Below are positions 63,372-64,000 of a DNA stretch of 64,000 nt, piece by piece. This stretch comes from Pseudobdellovibrionaceae bacterium (GTDB lineage Bacteria; Bdellovibrionota; Bdellovibrionia; Bdellovibrionales; UBA1609): NCBI GenBank assembly GCA_030591685.1, contig JAUVAX010000005.1, forward strand, positions 43,798 to 107,797, written 5' to 3'. The notes beneath the pieces are model-generated. The model was given only the letters and a program-made list of their open reading frames with translations, searched no databases and was not told where the DNA came from. How positions within the stretch are numbered: the stretch's first letter is position 1; the number at the start of each line of letters is the position of its first letter. A program made the position numbers and the translations under genes.

Positions 63372-64000
63372 TTAACGACCTAGAAGTATCGCGTTAATAC
63401 TCTTTTTTCTTAATGTTTTGATATTTTTTTTTGATTCCAAGTAGTTTTCCACTACAAACTGCTCTATTGCCAATTTATAGTCTGTTTTTTGTTTGCCTAC
63501 AAAATCCAGGTAATGCTCCTGATTTTCTGCTCTAAGGACCTCGTACTCTGTTTGATAGGCATATCGCTCGGTTAAATAGTTGTACAGTGTTGTATCTATA
63601 ACAGGGAGACCCTGCTTGTTATTCGATATTTGAAGGCTTGAGAGTTTATTTTTTATTTTTTGTATGTTTTTCTCCAAAAAAATATCAAATCGAGCATGAG
63701 ACAGCTCATGAACAAAGTATGAAAATTGAATATTTATATTATCCATTTCTGGCAAATGTAACTCAGCATAATAGCCTTCACCTAAGCTCTTTGAAACTCT
63801 TTCCTTAACTGTTTCATTGAGTGCTTTTTTGGAATTTATTTTTCGAGGTTTTAGCGTTGTGCCTACATCAAAATTTTTGATATTTGTGGTTTCATAAGAC
63901 TGAACTCCGATTTCATCAAGAGCGACTTTCATCGATGGGTCCTCTATTTTTTTTAATACAACACTCTCAGACTCAATAAACCATCTCACTAATTTTTTAG
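63372..64000 (-). CDS. Partial protein with HELSH metallopeptidase-like motif
   Basis: At least 205 residues, open to the window edge with the true start probably outside; the GTG at 63989 lacks a ribosome binding site and the frame is open upstream of it. It contains FVHELSHARFD, an HExxH zinc-binding motif, in a helical context (residues about 110-125). The C-terminal half is helical and rich in Lys/Asn. A third ligand could not be identified. Likely a zinc-dependent peptidase, but partial. Confidence 0.7.
   Translation of the reverse strand, partial: KKLVRWFIESESVVLKKIEDPSMKVALDEIGVQSYETTNIKNFDVGTTLKPRKINSKKALNETVKERVSKSLGEGYYAELHLPEMDNINIQFSYFVHELSHARFDIFLEKNIQKIKNKLSSLQISNNKQGLPVIDTTLYNYLTERYAYQTEYEVLRAENQEHYLDFVGKQKTDYKLAIEQFVVENYLESKKNIKTLRKKSINAILLGR

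Noticed and set aside
1..64000. CRISPR arrays, tRNA or rRNA genes, insertion sequences, prophage
   Set aside because: None was found on reading: no direct-repeat arrays, no cloverleaf-like genes, no transposase or phage structural genes.

Overview
The window is an AT-rich, gene-dense bacterial chromosome segment with core housekeeping genes, and no phage, insertion sequence, CRISPR array, rRNA or tRNA was recognised. The best taxonomic guess is the Bdellovibrionota (Bdellovibrio relatives). The reasons are an Agl/Glt-type gliding-motor cluster of the Myxococcus/Bdellovibrio kind, many exported proteins and lipoproteins, several outer-membrane beta-barrels, an FHA-containing sigma-54 activator and a secreted subtilase. 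This placement is inference from gene content; no marker gene was compared. About 47 protein genes are supported, most on the minus strand.

Layout. 1-5.2 kb: pyrimidine operon pyrB-carA-(unknown)-carB, read leftwards, with carB running off the left edge. 5.3-10.5 kb: metK-lepA and three tandem signal peptidase I genes, the last lacking the catalytic serine. 10.6-15.8 kb: an LPS-export and sigma-54 block, lptC(A)-lptB-rpoN, then a degenerate HD-GYP gene divergent from an Hpt-like gene, then hpf. 15.9-27.2 kb: the gliding-type envelope machine (two beta-barrels, two TPR proteins, a small exported protein, an FHA/TM/TonB-C-like protein, a TolQ-like and two TolR-like proteins). It lies between kdsD and lptC, which are close neighbours in many proteobacteria. 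27.3-31.5 kb: kdsD, pyrG, kdsB, engB. 31.6-34.7 kb: FHA/sigma-54 activator, FliL-like membrane protein, BamE-like lipoprotein. 34.7-40.7 kb: polA, a small HTH protein, ftsB-like, eno and a coiled-coil protein. 40.8-42.6 kb: a cpaF ATPase with two small partners. 43-50.8 kb: DEAD-box helicase, DUF3820 protein, YhiN-type flavoprotein, exported esterase, lipoprotein, recQ. 51-58 kb: subtilase, a large exported protein of unknown function and a lipoprotein. 58.6-64 kb: L,D-transpeptidase, P-loop ATPase, feoAB, an exported CX5R phosphatase, and a partial HELSH protein cut by the right edge.

How the parts fit. Many genes concern the cell envelope: Kdo synthesis (kdsD, kdsB), LPS transport (an apparent LptC-LptA fusion plus LptB), protein export processing (three LepB), an energised trans-envelope motor, and wall or surface hydrolases. 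Sigma-54 is encoded here together with one activator that has a plausible sigma-54 promoter of its own. The main candidates for new biology are the gliding cluster with its recurrent polybasic periplasmic tracts, the LepB pseudoenzyme, the LptC-LptA fusion, the FliL-like protein away from flagellar genes, and the subtilase with its 1027-residue partner. Start codons were moved where a Shine-Dalgarno sequence or family alignment argued for it, and this is stated entry by entry.
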